Below, piece by piece: positions 1-5,666 of a DNA stretch of 6,255 nucleotides (positions are counted from its first letter, which is position 1; each line of letters opens with the position of its first letter). Origin of the DNA: an uncultured Ruminococcus sp. (GTDB lineage: Bacteria; Bacillota_A; Clostridia; Oscillospirales; Ruminococcaceae); NCBI GenBank assembly GCA_947303535.1, contig CAMYYQ010000079.1, positions 1 to 6,255 on the forward strand. The letters run 5' to 3'. A program made the position numbers and the translations under genes. The notes beneath the pieces were generated by a model that was given only the letters and a program-made list of their open reading frames with translations, did no database searches and was not told the origin of the DNA.

Positions 1-776
1 CCTATGCTTTTAACGCTGTTTGGTATCTCTACTGAAGCAAGACTGGTGCAGCCGCGGAACAGATCGTTTTCGATCGTGGTCAAACTGTCGGGGAGCTTGA
101 TCGAGGTCAGAGCAGAACAGTAATAGAATGCAGAATAATTTATTTCCTTGACGCTGTTCGGGATAGTTACAGAAACAAGATTTTTACAGTTCATAAATGT
201 TGTTTCAGAAATTGATGTAATGCTGTCAGGAATCACAATAGATGTAAGACCTGTATTGTAAAAAGCCTGATACCCGATAGTTGTAAGGCTGTTTGGCAGC
301 TCAAGCTCAGTAAGGGATGTACAGGAAGAAAAAGCACCTTTTCCTATAGATTTTAAGCCGTTAGGAAGATTTATCGAGGACAGTTTTTCACAGTTTAAAA
401 AAGCGTCTTCACCGATAGATTCTACGGTGCTTGAGATATGGACTGAAGTAAGGTTTGAAAGATAGGCAAATGCATATCCTCCGATATTTGTTACGCCTTC
501 TTCTATGACAACGCTTGATATTTCGTCTTTGTATTCAGCCCACGGACCACCTGTACGTGAATTGTAATAAGACATTATTCCGTTTCCGCTTACAGTCAGA
601 ACTCCATCTGAATTCAGAGTGATCGTACAAATTCCCTGTGTCCATGTGTCTGTTGCAGCGTGAGCAACAATGATTGTGTCCTTAGTGAATAATTCTGATG
701 ATTTAGCAGGAGCCATACCTATTACAATAGTCAGGGCTGCTAAAAATGCTGTGGCCCTTTTAAATGAATTCTTCAT
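1..776 (-). CDS. Secreted BspA-like leucine-rich-repeat protein, N-terminal part (cut at left edge)
   Basis: The gene reads leftward from an ATG at 776-774 and stays open to the window edge (258 codons visible). Residues 1-40 look like a Sec signal peptide: a basic start (MKNSFKRA), a hydrophobic stretch at about 10-22, and a plausible Ala-His-Ala cleavage site at 38-40. Residues 41-85 form a short lead-in domain. From about residue 86, 22-23-residue repeats of the LRR_5/BspA type follow: seven complete and one cut. The pattern is L-x-S-[IV]-x-[IL]-P-[ND]-[SG]-[LVI]-x-x-I-x-x-x-x-F-x-x-C-x-x-L. Proteins of this family are exported and usually act in surface binding or adhesion; the ligand here cannot be told. 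In Ruminococcus many carry a C-terminal dockerin, but that end is outside the window. The start is supported by a strong RBS (GGGAGGA, positions 788-782) five bases upstream. The family call is firm, the function open. Confidence 0.9.
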   Translation of the reverse strand, partial: MKNSFKRATAFLAALTIVIGMAPAKSSELFTKDTIIVAHAATDTWTQGICTITLNSDGVLTVSGNGIMSYYNSRTGGPWAEYKDEISSVVIEEGVTNIGGYAFAYLSNLTSVHISSTVESIGEDAFLNCEKLSSINLPNGLKSIGKGAFSSCTSLTELELPNSLTTIGYQAFYNTGLTSIVIPDSITSISETTFMNCKNLVSVTIPNSVKEINYSAFYYCSALTSIKLPDSLTTIENDLFRGCTSLASVEIPNSVKSI

Positions 777-813
777 AAGTATCCTCCCTAATAATAAAAA
801 ACTTTAACAAAAA

Positions 814-842
814 ATTTTATCACAAATCAACAAAAACGACAA
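814..842 (-). promoter_or_regulatory. Sigma-A-type promoter for the LRR gene
   Basis: Read on the minus strand, a -35 box TTGTCG (842-837) is followed by a 17-base spacer and a -10 box TAAAAT (819-814). The bases just before the -10 read TGA, an extended -10 element. It lies about 40 bases upstream of the LRR start codon, leaving room for a short leader with the RBS. It is inferred from consensus match only. Confidence 0.6.
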
Positions 843-960
843 GTTTTTTACGGTATAAACGCAAGAACTGATTTATACTGCTATATTATAAGCAATAATC
901 AATCAGTCAGCGGATCGGGTACTATTGATTCTTTATTGAACTTTATTCACAAAATATTCA

Positions 961-989
961 TTGAAACGTTTCCTTTATGATGCTATAAT
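961..989 (+). promoter_or_regulatory. Sigma-A-type promoter for the diguanylate cyclase transcript
   Basis: TTGAAA (961-966), a 17-base spacer and a perfect TATAAT (984-989) preceded by TGC (extended -10) make a near-consensus vegetative promoter. It lies about 40 bases before the ATG at 1032. No comparably good promoter was seen before the two genes downstream, so it probably drives 1032-3733. A 7-bp inverted repeat (897-903 with 924-930, 20-base loop) lies just upstream of the -35 box and could be a regulator site, but this is weak. Confidence 0.75.
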
Positions 990-1031
990 ATTATAAAAGG
1001 CAAAATGAAGCAATATAAAGGAGGCTGAGAT

Positions 1032-2048
1032 ATGGAACCATCTTACCTGAGAAAGATAGCGTTAGCTGTTAACATTGTTATTTTGTGTTTGGTATTTGGA
1101 CATATGATGTTTTTTCATTACATTGATGTTCCGTTTCTTGTATTGTTCAGTATTCCTGATGCGTGTGTCTATATTATCGGATTTTTTCTTATATATCGTG
1201 ACAAGCTTAATATATACGTATGGCTCGTCTATTGCTGGATAACGCTGTATTCCGGTGTTACAACGATCTGTATCGGCTGCGGATACGGATTTCACCTGTA
1301 TTGTTTTTCGATGATACCTATAATTTTCGTAACGGAATATATAACATATAAACAGCAGAAGTATACAATGAAAGCTCTGCCTGTGAGTATAGTCATCGCG
1401 CTGTTCTATATCGTATGTACGGGCTGTTCGGTTTATTTCGGACCTTTATTTGAATGTAGTCACAGGCACCAGACGTTATTCTGGAGCTTTAATGCGTTTA
1501 TAGTTTTCTGCTTCCTTATTTCTTTTACATATTATCTGATAAAGATAATCATAATCTCCGAGGATAAGCTGAAGCAGGCAGCTCAGGTAGATCAGCTAAC
1601 AAGACTGTACAACCGTCATTATATGTTCGACAGGCTGGAGGCTATCACAGGCGAGGACAAGCAATGCGTCCTTGCTATGACTGATATTGATGACTTCAAG
1701 CAGATAAATGATAACTATGGTCATAACGCAGGTGATGAGGTGCTTAAAAGTCTTGCTGAGCACATCAGCGAAGAGTGTTCGGACTGCGAGATATCCCGCT
1801 GGGGAGGAGAAGAGTTCCTTATTATATCCTATGCGCCCTATTCAGAGGCAGTTGAAATGTTTGATAAATTAAGGAAAAAGGTGGAATCATCACCTGTTGA
1901 TTATGAGGGGAAGGAAATAAAAGTTACCATAACAGTGGGCATAGCGTCACGAAACAAGGGACAGGATCCGAACGAATGGATAAAGCTCGCAGACAACAGA
2001 TTGTACAGCGGCAAAAATAATGGTAAAAACTGTATCGTTACCAATTAA
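1032..2048 (+). CDS. Membrane-bound diguanylate cyclase (GGDEF domain)
   Basis: A GGDEF enzyme of 338 residues, expected to make the second messenger cyclic di-GMP from two GTP. Residues 8-175 contain about six hydrophobic segments (near 8-28, 34-54, 61-83, 88-104, 115-135, 149-175), so this half is a membrane-embedded, probably sensory, region that I cannot assign to a named family. A short linker (176-185) leads into the GGDEF domain, with DQLTRLYNR (187-195), the metal- and substrate-binding run DIDDFKQIN (218-226), GHNAGDE (230-236) and the active-site loop GGEEF (258-262), a catalytically competent variant. The inhibitory RxxD I-site expected at 249-252 is replaced by Cys-Ser-Asp-Cys, so product inhibition at that site is unlikely. 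The ATG is set by a strong AAAGGAGG (1017-1024) seven bases upstream. Likely first gene of a transcript with the fluoride channel and the hydrolase fusion. Confidence 0.93.
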   Translation: MEPSYLRKIALAVNIVILCLVFGHMMFFHYIDVPFLVLFSIPDACVYIIGFFLIYRDKLNIYVWLVYCWITLYSGVTTICIGCGYGFHLYCFSMIPIIFVTEYITYKQQKYTMKALPVSIVIALFYIVCTGCSVYFGPLFECSHRHQTLFWSFNAFIVFCFLISFTYYLIKIIIISEDKLKQAAQVDQLTRLYNRHYMFDRLEAITGEDKQCVLAMTDIDDFKQINDNYGHNAGDEVLKSLAEHISEECSDCEISRWGGEEFLIISYAPYSEAVEMFDKLRKKVESSPVDYEGKEIKVTITVGIASRNKGQDPNEWIKLADNRLYSGKNNGKNCIVTN

Positions 2049-2106
2049 GGTGCAGCGACGGACTGTTTTAAATACGATTTATTATCATATTTTATGAGGT
2101 GTATAA

Positions 2107-2481
2107 ATGACTGATTGTTTGATAGTTGCTGTCGGAGGTGCCATAGGAGCGGTTTGCAGATTCTTTATAGGAAAGCTCCCCATAGGTAGCAATGACGGCT
2201 TCCCGATAAAAACCTTTATTATAAACGTTATTGGCTGTTTTCTCATAGGATTGGTGGCTGCATTGGCGCTGAAGCAGTTCTCGGAGTCTCCGAAACTTGT
2301 AATGTTTCTTAAAGTCGGCATCTGCGGAGGATTTACAACGTTCTCGTCATTTGCCCTTGAAACAGGCGGACTCATTGAAAAGGGCTCGTGTTTTACAGCA
2401 GCCGCTTATGCCGTACTGAGCGTTACAGTTGGAGTTGCAGCGTTATTTTCAGCGCAGTTCATCGCTGAAAAGTTCTTTTGA
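2107..2481 (+). CDS. crcB: Fluoride ion channel FluC/CrcB
   Basis: A 124-residue, four-helix membrane protein of the Fluc/CrcB family, which exports fluoride by forming dual-topology dimers in the cytoplasmic membrane. Family motifs seen: GGAIGAVCRFF (10-20), the INVIGCFLIG helix with the conserved pore Asn (N40), and GGFTTFSSF (74-82), which holds the central sodium-site region and the pore phenylalanines (F79 and F82 by position). The length is normal for the family. Some Firmicutes carry two tandem paralogues forming a heterodimer; only one copy is seen here, so a homodimer is expected. It starts 58 bases after the cyclase with RBS GAGGTG (2096-2101) five bases before the ATG. No fluoride-riboswitch-like structure fits convincingly in the short gap, so expression is probably by read-through from the promoter at 961. 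Confidence 0.95.
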   Translation: MTDCLIVAVGGAIGAVCRFFIGKLPIGSNDGFPIKTFIINVIGCFLIGLVAALALKQFSESPKLVMFLKVGICGGFTTFSSFALETGGLIEKGSCFTAAAYAVLSVTVGVAALFSAQFIAEKFF

Positions 2482-2494
2482 ATACGGAACGGAC

Positions 2495-2499
2495 AGGAG
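2495..2499 (+). promoter_or_regulatory. RBS that fixes the start of the hydrolase fusion
   Basis: AGGAG lies seven bases before the ATG at 2507. The reading frame is open further upstream to an ATG at 2429, but that start would lie inside crcB, adds 26 residues unlike any hydrolase N-terminus, and has no comparable RBS. The 2507 start gives MKILNLHGF, the usual beginning of a YqiA-like hydrolase. Confidence 0.8.
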
Positions 2500-2506
2500 C
2501 AGAAAT

Positions 2507-3733
2507 ATGAAGATACTTAATTTACACGGCTTTATGGGTGAAGCTGACAATAAAAATTACAAGGCACTGTGTGAGTTGTTCCCTGCGGAGGATATTATTT
2601 CTCCGCAGCTTGCATATATGGAGACTTCTCCGGCAGAACTCCTTGAAAAGCTTTCGGAATATGTGGATTCTGAGGATTTTATCTTTGTCGGTCAGAGTCT
2701 GGGCGGCTGGTATGCGGACAAGCTTAGCCGCAGGTTCAAGTGCCCATGTATACTCACAAATCCATGCTATTATCCCCATGAGCTGGAGCTTATAGCGACT
2801 TCGGGCATATCCGCCGATTTTGTGGAGCAGTATCGCGATATGTCGGTACAAGAGAAGAATGAACGTGCATATACTCTGTGCAGTGACGGCGATACTATAC
2901 TTCCCGAGAATTATTCAAACTGCGTAAAGCTTTCGGAGCAGGTCGTAAGAGTTCACGGAAGTCACAGTACTATTGAAAATGTGGGGGAGCATATCTCTGA
3001 GCTGCTCACTGAAATAGATAACGACCGTCTGCTCCTGTTTTTAGGCAGAGGTTCGGCGTTTGCAGATGAGCATAATTCGGCATTTTTTGTTGAAGATAAC
3101 GAGCTTGTTCTCATTGACTGTCCCGCGACTTCGTACCAGAAGGTCAAGAAAATGAACTGGGAGCAGTACGACAATATCTATATCCTCATTACTCATACTC
3201 ACGGCGACCACAGCGGCGGCGTTGGAACGATGCTGCAATATGTGTGGTTTGCAAGCTATATGAAGAAAAAAGTGACTATAGTTGCTCCGTCAGCTGAGGT
3301 AAAGGAAGATATTCTTCTGCTTCTTATGAGGATAGAGGGCTGTGAGCAGGAGTGGTTCGATATCATTACAGCCGATGAACTGAATAAAACTTGGTTTGTC
3401 ACAGCAGTTCCCACATCTCATGTGAGACCTCTGGCAGGGAAGTGCTTTGGTTATAATTTGAATATTCACGGCAATAACGTAGTCTATACAGGTGATACGG
3501 GAACTCTTGAACCCTTCAAGCCACTATTGAAAAGAGGTTCTTTCCTGTATACAGAGGCAGCGTATTACAAAAGCGAAGTTCACCTGTATCTGAAAGATAT
3601 ACTGCCCGAGTTCATAAGACTTTCGGACAGCGGAGTTCATGTTTATCTGATGCACCTTGATGTTGAGGAAGAGATAAGAAAGATGATTTCAGATGCGCCT
3701 TTGAAATTTGTAAGCCTGTATGATAGAAGCTGA
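2507..3733 (+). CDS. Fusion of YqiA-like alpha/beta hydrolase and metallo-beta-lactamase-fold domain
   Basis: A 408-residue two-domain protein with no signal peptide, presumably cytoplasmic. Residues 1-170 resemble YqiA/RBBP9-type small serine hydrolases: LHGF (6-9, oxyanion-hole region), nucleophile elbow GQSLGG (S64), a likely acid Asp in SDGDT (D129, or D127), and His in GSHST (H153). Residues 174-408 resemble an MBL-fold hydrolase: LGRGSAF start (179-185), Asp204, metal motif THTHGDH (H230, H232, D234, H235), then H305, D330 (YTGDTG) and H383, a full two-metal ligand set. No ATG, GTG or TTG in frame and no RBS lies at the junction (around 3000-3040), so the fusion is genuine in this sequence. 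Substrate unknown: an esterase joined to a lactonase, nuclease or phosphodiesterase-type MBL domain are all possible. It starts 25 bases after crcB, so it is likely co-transcribed. Confidence 0.85.
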   Translation: MKILNLHGFMGEADNKNYKALCELFPAEDIISPQLAYMETSPAELLEKLSEYVDSEDFIFVGQSLGGWYADKLSRRFKCPCILTNPCYYPHELELIATSGISADFVEQYRDMSVQEKNERAYTLCSDGDTILPENYSNCVKLSEQVVRVHGSHSTIENVGEHISELLTEIDNDRLLLFLGRGSAFADEHNSAFFVEDNELVLIDCPATSYQKVKKMNWEQYDNIYILITHTHGDHSGGVGTMLQYVWFASYMKKKVTIVAPSAEVKEDILLLLMRIEGCEQEWFDIITADELNKTWFVTAVPTSHVRPLAGKCFGYNLNIHGNNVVYTGDTGTLEPFKPLLKRGSFLYTEAAYYKSEVHLYLKDILPEFIRLSDSGVHVYLMHLDVEEEIRKMISDAPLKFVSLYDRS

Positions 3734-3793
3734 GAAAAAAATTATAAAAAAGTGTGAGAGTTTTTATATTCTCGTCCGTCTAATAATTGAACA

Positions 3794-3815
3794 GTAAAAA
3801 ATACGTATTATTTAC
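3794..3815 (+). promoter_or_regulatory. Near-perfect 22-bp palindrome, candidate operator of the radical SAM unit
   Basis: The arms GTAAAAAATAC and GTATTATTTAC are reverse complements except for one position, centred between 3804 and 3805. It lies in the 135-bp gap between the hydrolase fusion and the radical SAM gene, 53 bases before the TTG start. A weak promoter could overlap it (TTGAAC at 3787-3792, 16-base spacer, TATTTA at 3809-3814), in which case a bound repressor would block it. It lacks a GC-rich stem and T-run, so it does not look like a terminator. The binding factor is unknown. Confidence 0.45.
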
Positions 3816-3857
3816 CGTAATTATCTTAATGAGAGCTATGAGTCTATAAACGGAAGC

Positions 3858-3863
3858 AAGGTG
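3858..3863 (+). promoter_or_regulatory. RBS for the TTG start of the radical SAM gene
   Basis: AAGGTG, continuing into AT to resemble the 3' part of a full anti-16S sequence, ends five bases before the TTG at 3869. An in-frame stop at 3839-3841 rules out a longer protein, and the ATG at 3838 is in another frame that ends after three codons. TTG is therefore the start that keeps the whole radical SAM motif. Confidence 0.75.
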
Positions 3864-3868
3864 ATATT

Positions 3869-4852
3869 TTGGACTATACTATCAGCATAACCAACAAATG
3901 CAATCTGAAGTGCAGTTATTGTTATGAAAGGCATCTTAATACGGAATACGGCTGTATCGGCGGTGAAATGAGAGATAAGATCGCAGAGTACATAAAGAAG
4001 CAGGGGAATGCGGGGACAGTTTACCTTTTTGGCGGCGAACCGCTGCTTTATAAGGAAACTGTAAAATACTATTGTGAGAATATTGATGCTGAACAGATCG
4101 TTATCACTACCAATGGTACACTGCTCGATGAAGAATTCATAAAGTGGTGCATGGACAGAAAGAATGTTGTTATCAATATGTCCCATGACGGCAAAGAATG
4201 TACCGAACGCGGTGTGGATACAGCAGTTCTTGATGCTAATCTGAAAATATTACTGAAATATCAGCCTGAAACGCTTGTTCAGCTTGTGTATACAGAGCAG
4301 ACGCTTCCAAAATTATATGACAATATCATGTATCTGAAAGAGCTTGGTGTGAAAAAAGTCTCGGCAACAATGGACGCTTTCCTGATGCCCGATGATCTTG
4401 ACAGCTTCGGCGATACTATGAGAGAGCAGTGGCGAAAAATAGGCGAAATAAAGGGTCTTTTCGTGTATGAGCTCGTTGCAAAAAAGAACAGTATCAAGGA
4501 GCACAAACCAAGTACCTGCGAGATATGCAGAAAGAAGGTCTTTATAAACTGGGACGGCAGCTTTTATCCCTGTGTTCAGTTCCAGAATATACCCGAATAT
4601 CGCTGCGGCGATGTTTTCGTTGGTATAGAGGCTGAAAAGGCAAGAAAAGCCCACCCTGATTATTCAATACTTTCAGAAAGATGTAAAGGCTGCGAGATAG
4701 CTATGTACTGCCGCAACTCCTGCGCGTGCAGAAAAATGGCTACAACAGGCACTGTAAGGGATATCTCGGAAGCCGCTTGTATGGAGGAACAGGTGCAGAT
4801 ACTTACTGCGCTTGAAATATTATCTAAAGAAAACGGAGGGAATAAACAATGA
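3869..4852 (+). CDS. Radical SAM/SPASM enzyme, probable peptide maturase
   Basis: A 327-residue radical SAM enzyme, expected to cleave S-adenosylmethionine at a [4Fe-4S] cluster and modify a peptide in the cytoplasm. The cluster motif CX3CX2C is at C11, C15, C18 (CNLKCSYCYE), followed by GGEP (55-58), TNGT (81-84) and SHDG (105-108). The C-terminal third carries a complete SPASM signature: C220-X9-G-X4-C235, then C272-X2-C275-X5-C281-X3-C285 and C304, ligands for two auxiliary clusters. This domain is typical of enzymes that build sactipeptide, ranthipeptide, cyclophane and related crosslinks and of sulfatase maturases. The radical SAM motif begins only ten residues in, so there is no N-terminal peptide-recognition (RRE) domain. 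Its stop overlaps the start of the dockerin protein (ATGA, 4849-4852), making that protein the obvious substrate candidate. The fold is certain; reaction and substrate are inferred. Confidence 0.92.
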   Translation: MDYTISITNKCNLKCSYCYERHLNTEYGCIGGEMRDKIAEYIKKQGNAGTVYLFGGEPLLYKETVKYYCENIDAEQIVITTNGTLLDEEFIKWCMDRKNVVINMSHDGKECTERGVDTAVLDANLKILLKYQPETLVQLVYTEQTLPKLYDNIMYLKELGVKKVSATMDAFLMPDDLDSFGDTMREQWRKIGEIKGLFVYELVAKKNSIKEHKPSTCEICRKKVFINWDGSFYPCVQFQNIPEYRCGDVFVGIEAEKARKAHPDYSILSERCKGCEIAMYCRNSCACRKMATTGTVRDISEAACMEEQVQILTALEILSKENGGNKQ

Positions 4853-5544
4853 GGAAATTTACAAAAGAGATAGCATCACTTTTAGCAACTGTTACTGTGA
4901 GTCTTTCTGCGAACGCAGGTTCAGCTGCTTCGGAAGAAGTTTGGAAAATGACTGGTCAGGCGACTGATCCTGATTACATTGACGAGCTTGCTCCTACAGC
5001 AGGTGTAGCGATGAAGATCGACGACGATGACATTCCTGTGACAACAACAACTACTAACGTTCCTGCGATGATAGGCACTACAACTGCAAGAAAATCTACT
5101 ACCACCACTACTACAACTACTACAGGACTTATAGGCACGAGTGTTGCAAAGCTGGAAACAACGACAACAGTTCCGTCAATGATAGGTACTACGACTGCAC
5201 CTGCTAAGATAACAACTACTGCTTCACCGACAATGACAACAGGTATGATCGGTACTACAATAGCAACGAAAGAAACAATTGAAACAACGACTACAGAGGA
5301 GTTTCCGCCTCTTATGGGATTGATCGGACCGGCAGACGGTGATGCAAACTGTGACGGATATACGGATATGTCTGACGCTGTGCTTGTAATGCAGGCTCTT
5401 GCAAATCCAAATAAGTATGGTTTAGATGGTACAGCTGAAAATCACCTTACAGTTATGGGCGAATATAATGCCGATATGAACGGCGACGGTCTCACCGTCA
5501 GTGATGCACTGGCTATCCAGGAGAAGCTTCTTGGTCTTAAATAA
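4849..5544 (+). CDS. Secreted Thr-rich MIG-repeat protein with C-terminal type I dockerin; candidate substrate of the radical SAM enzyme
   Basis: A 231-residue protein. Residues 1-23 form a Sec signal peptide (MRKFTKE, hydrophobic core, Ala-Asn-Ala at 21-23). Residues 24-63 are an acidic segment ending KIDDDDIP. Residues 64-150 are threonine-rich and hold four copies of [ML]IGT[TS]xA (from M74, L94, M111, M133), each followed within two residues by Lys or Arg, the only basic residues there. A fifth, degenerate LIGP (158-161) abuts the dockerin. Residues 164-231 are a Ruminococcus-style type I dockerin with two calcium-loop repeats (DANCDGYTDMSD 165-176; DMNGDGLTVSD 209-219, one residue short of a standard loop). 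Dockerins bind cohesins on scaffoldins or the cell surface. There is no catalytic or carbohydrate-binding domain, so this is not an ordinary cellulosomal enzyme. It is translationally coupled to the enzyme gene, with GGAGGG (4835-4840) as RBS. The alternative is a plain Thr-linker surface protein. Confidence 0.9.
   Translation: MRKFTKEIASLLATVTVSLSANAGSAASEEVWKMTGQATDPDYIDELAPTAGVAMKIDDDDIPVTTTTTNVPAMIGTTTARKSTTTTTTTTTGLIGTSVAKLETTTTVPSMIGTTTAPAKITTTASPTMTTGMIGTTIATKETIETTTTEEFPPLMGLIGPADGDANCDGYTDMSDAVLVMQALANPNKYGLDGTAENHLTVMGEYNADMNGDGLTVSDALAIQEKLLGLK
5068..5331 (+). repeat. Five-copy MIG motif repeat in the dockerin protein
   Basis: Copies begin at 5068, 5128, 5179, 5245 and 5320 (the last degenerate), spaced 17-25 codons apart with Thr-rich filler. 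Copies 1 and 3 match at 19 of 21 bases, both differences being silent (GGC/GGT, ACA/ACG). Copy 4 differs by silent changes plus Thr to Ile; copy 2 has Leu for Met. The filler varies in length and sequence while the motif is kept. Confidence 0.8.
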
Positions 5545-5603
5545 TACTAAGCTTTTGAGCTGAACACTGATTTGACAAGTCCTGCTCATATGTATAAAAA
5601 GGC

Positions 5604-5635
5604 GAACGCTTCCGATCTCTCGGAAGCGTTCTTTT
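5604..5635. terminator. Strong intrinsic terminator between convergent genes
   Basis: A perfect 12-bp stem (GAACGCTTCCGA, 5604-5615, with its complement at 5620-5631) closes a four-base loop and is followed by TTTT (5632-5635). It lies 59 bases after the dockerin gene's stop. On the minus strand the same hairpin is followed by GCC and then TTTTT (5600-5596), so it may also end the gene entering from the right, less efficiently. Confidence 0.88.
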
Positions 5636-5666
5636 AGGTTTTACACTTATGTCAAATCCCCAAGAA

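Noticed and set aside
885..913. A second minus-strand -10 box (TATAAT at 890-885)
   Set aside because: At 17 bases upstream the sequence is CCGCTG, unlike a -35 box; the promoter at 842-814 is better placed.
2049..2106. Possible fluoride riboswitch before crcB
   Set aside because: The gap is short and AT-rich and I found no convincing paired stems or pseudoknot; a covariance search could overturn this.
2085..2375. A 96-codon open frame on the minus strand opposite crcB
   Set aside because: It lies almost wholly within the well-supported crcB gene, has no RBS and gives a protein with no recognisable features.
2429..2506. An upstream ATG extending the hydrolase fusion by 26 residues
   Set aside because: It would start inside crcB, lacks a good RBS and adds a non-conserved tail; the ATG at 2507 has AGGAG at the right spacing and gives a typical N-terminus.
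3734..3793. Terminator after the hydrolase fusion
   Set aside because: Only A- and T-rich runs with a 4-bp stem (GAGA/TCTC) are present; there is no stable GC stem followed by a T-run.
3836..4186. A 116-codon minus-strand frame opposite the start of the radical SAM gene
   Set aside because: It is antisense to the conserved radical SAM motif and carries no RBS or family signal; it is a coding shadow.
5038..5298. CRISPR or simple satellite repeat
   Set aside because: The repeats are in-frame protein repeats with uneven spacing and silent differences, not uniform direct repeats with spacers.
5343..5376. C168 as a formylglycine target of a sulfatase-maturase-like enzyme
   Set aside because: The surroundings (NCDGYTD) do not match the CxPxR sulfatase motif, no sulfatase is present, and Cys at this loop position is usual in Ruminococcus dockerins.
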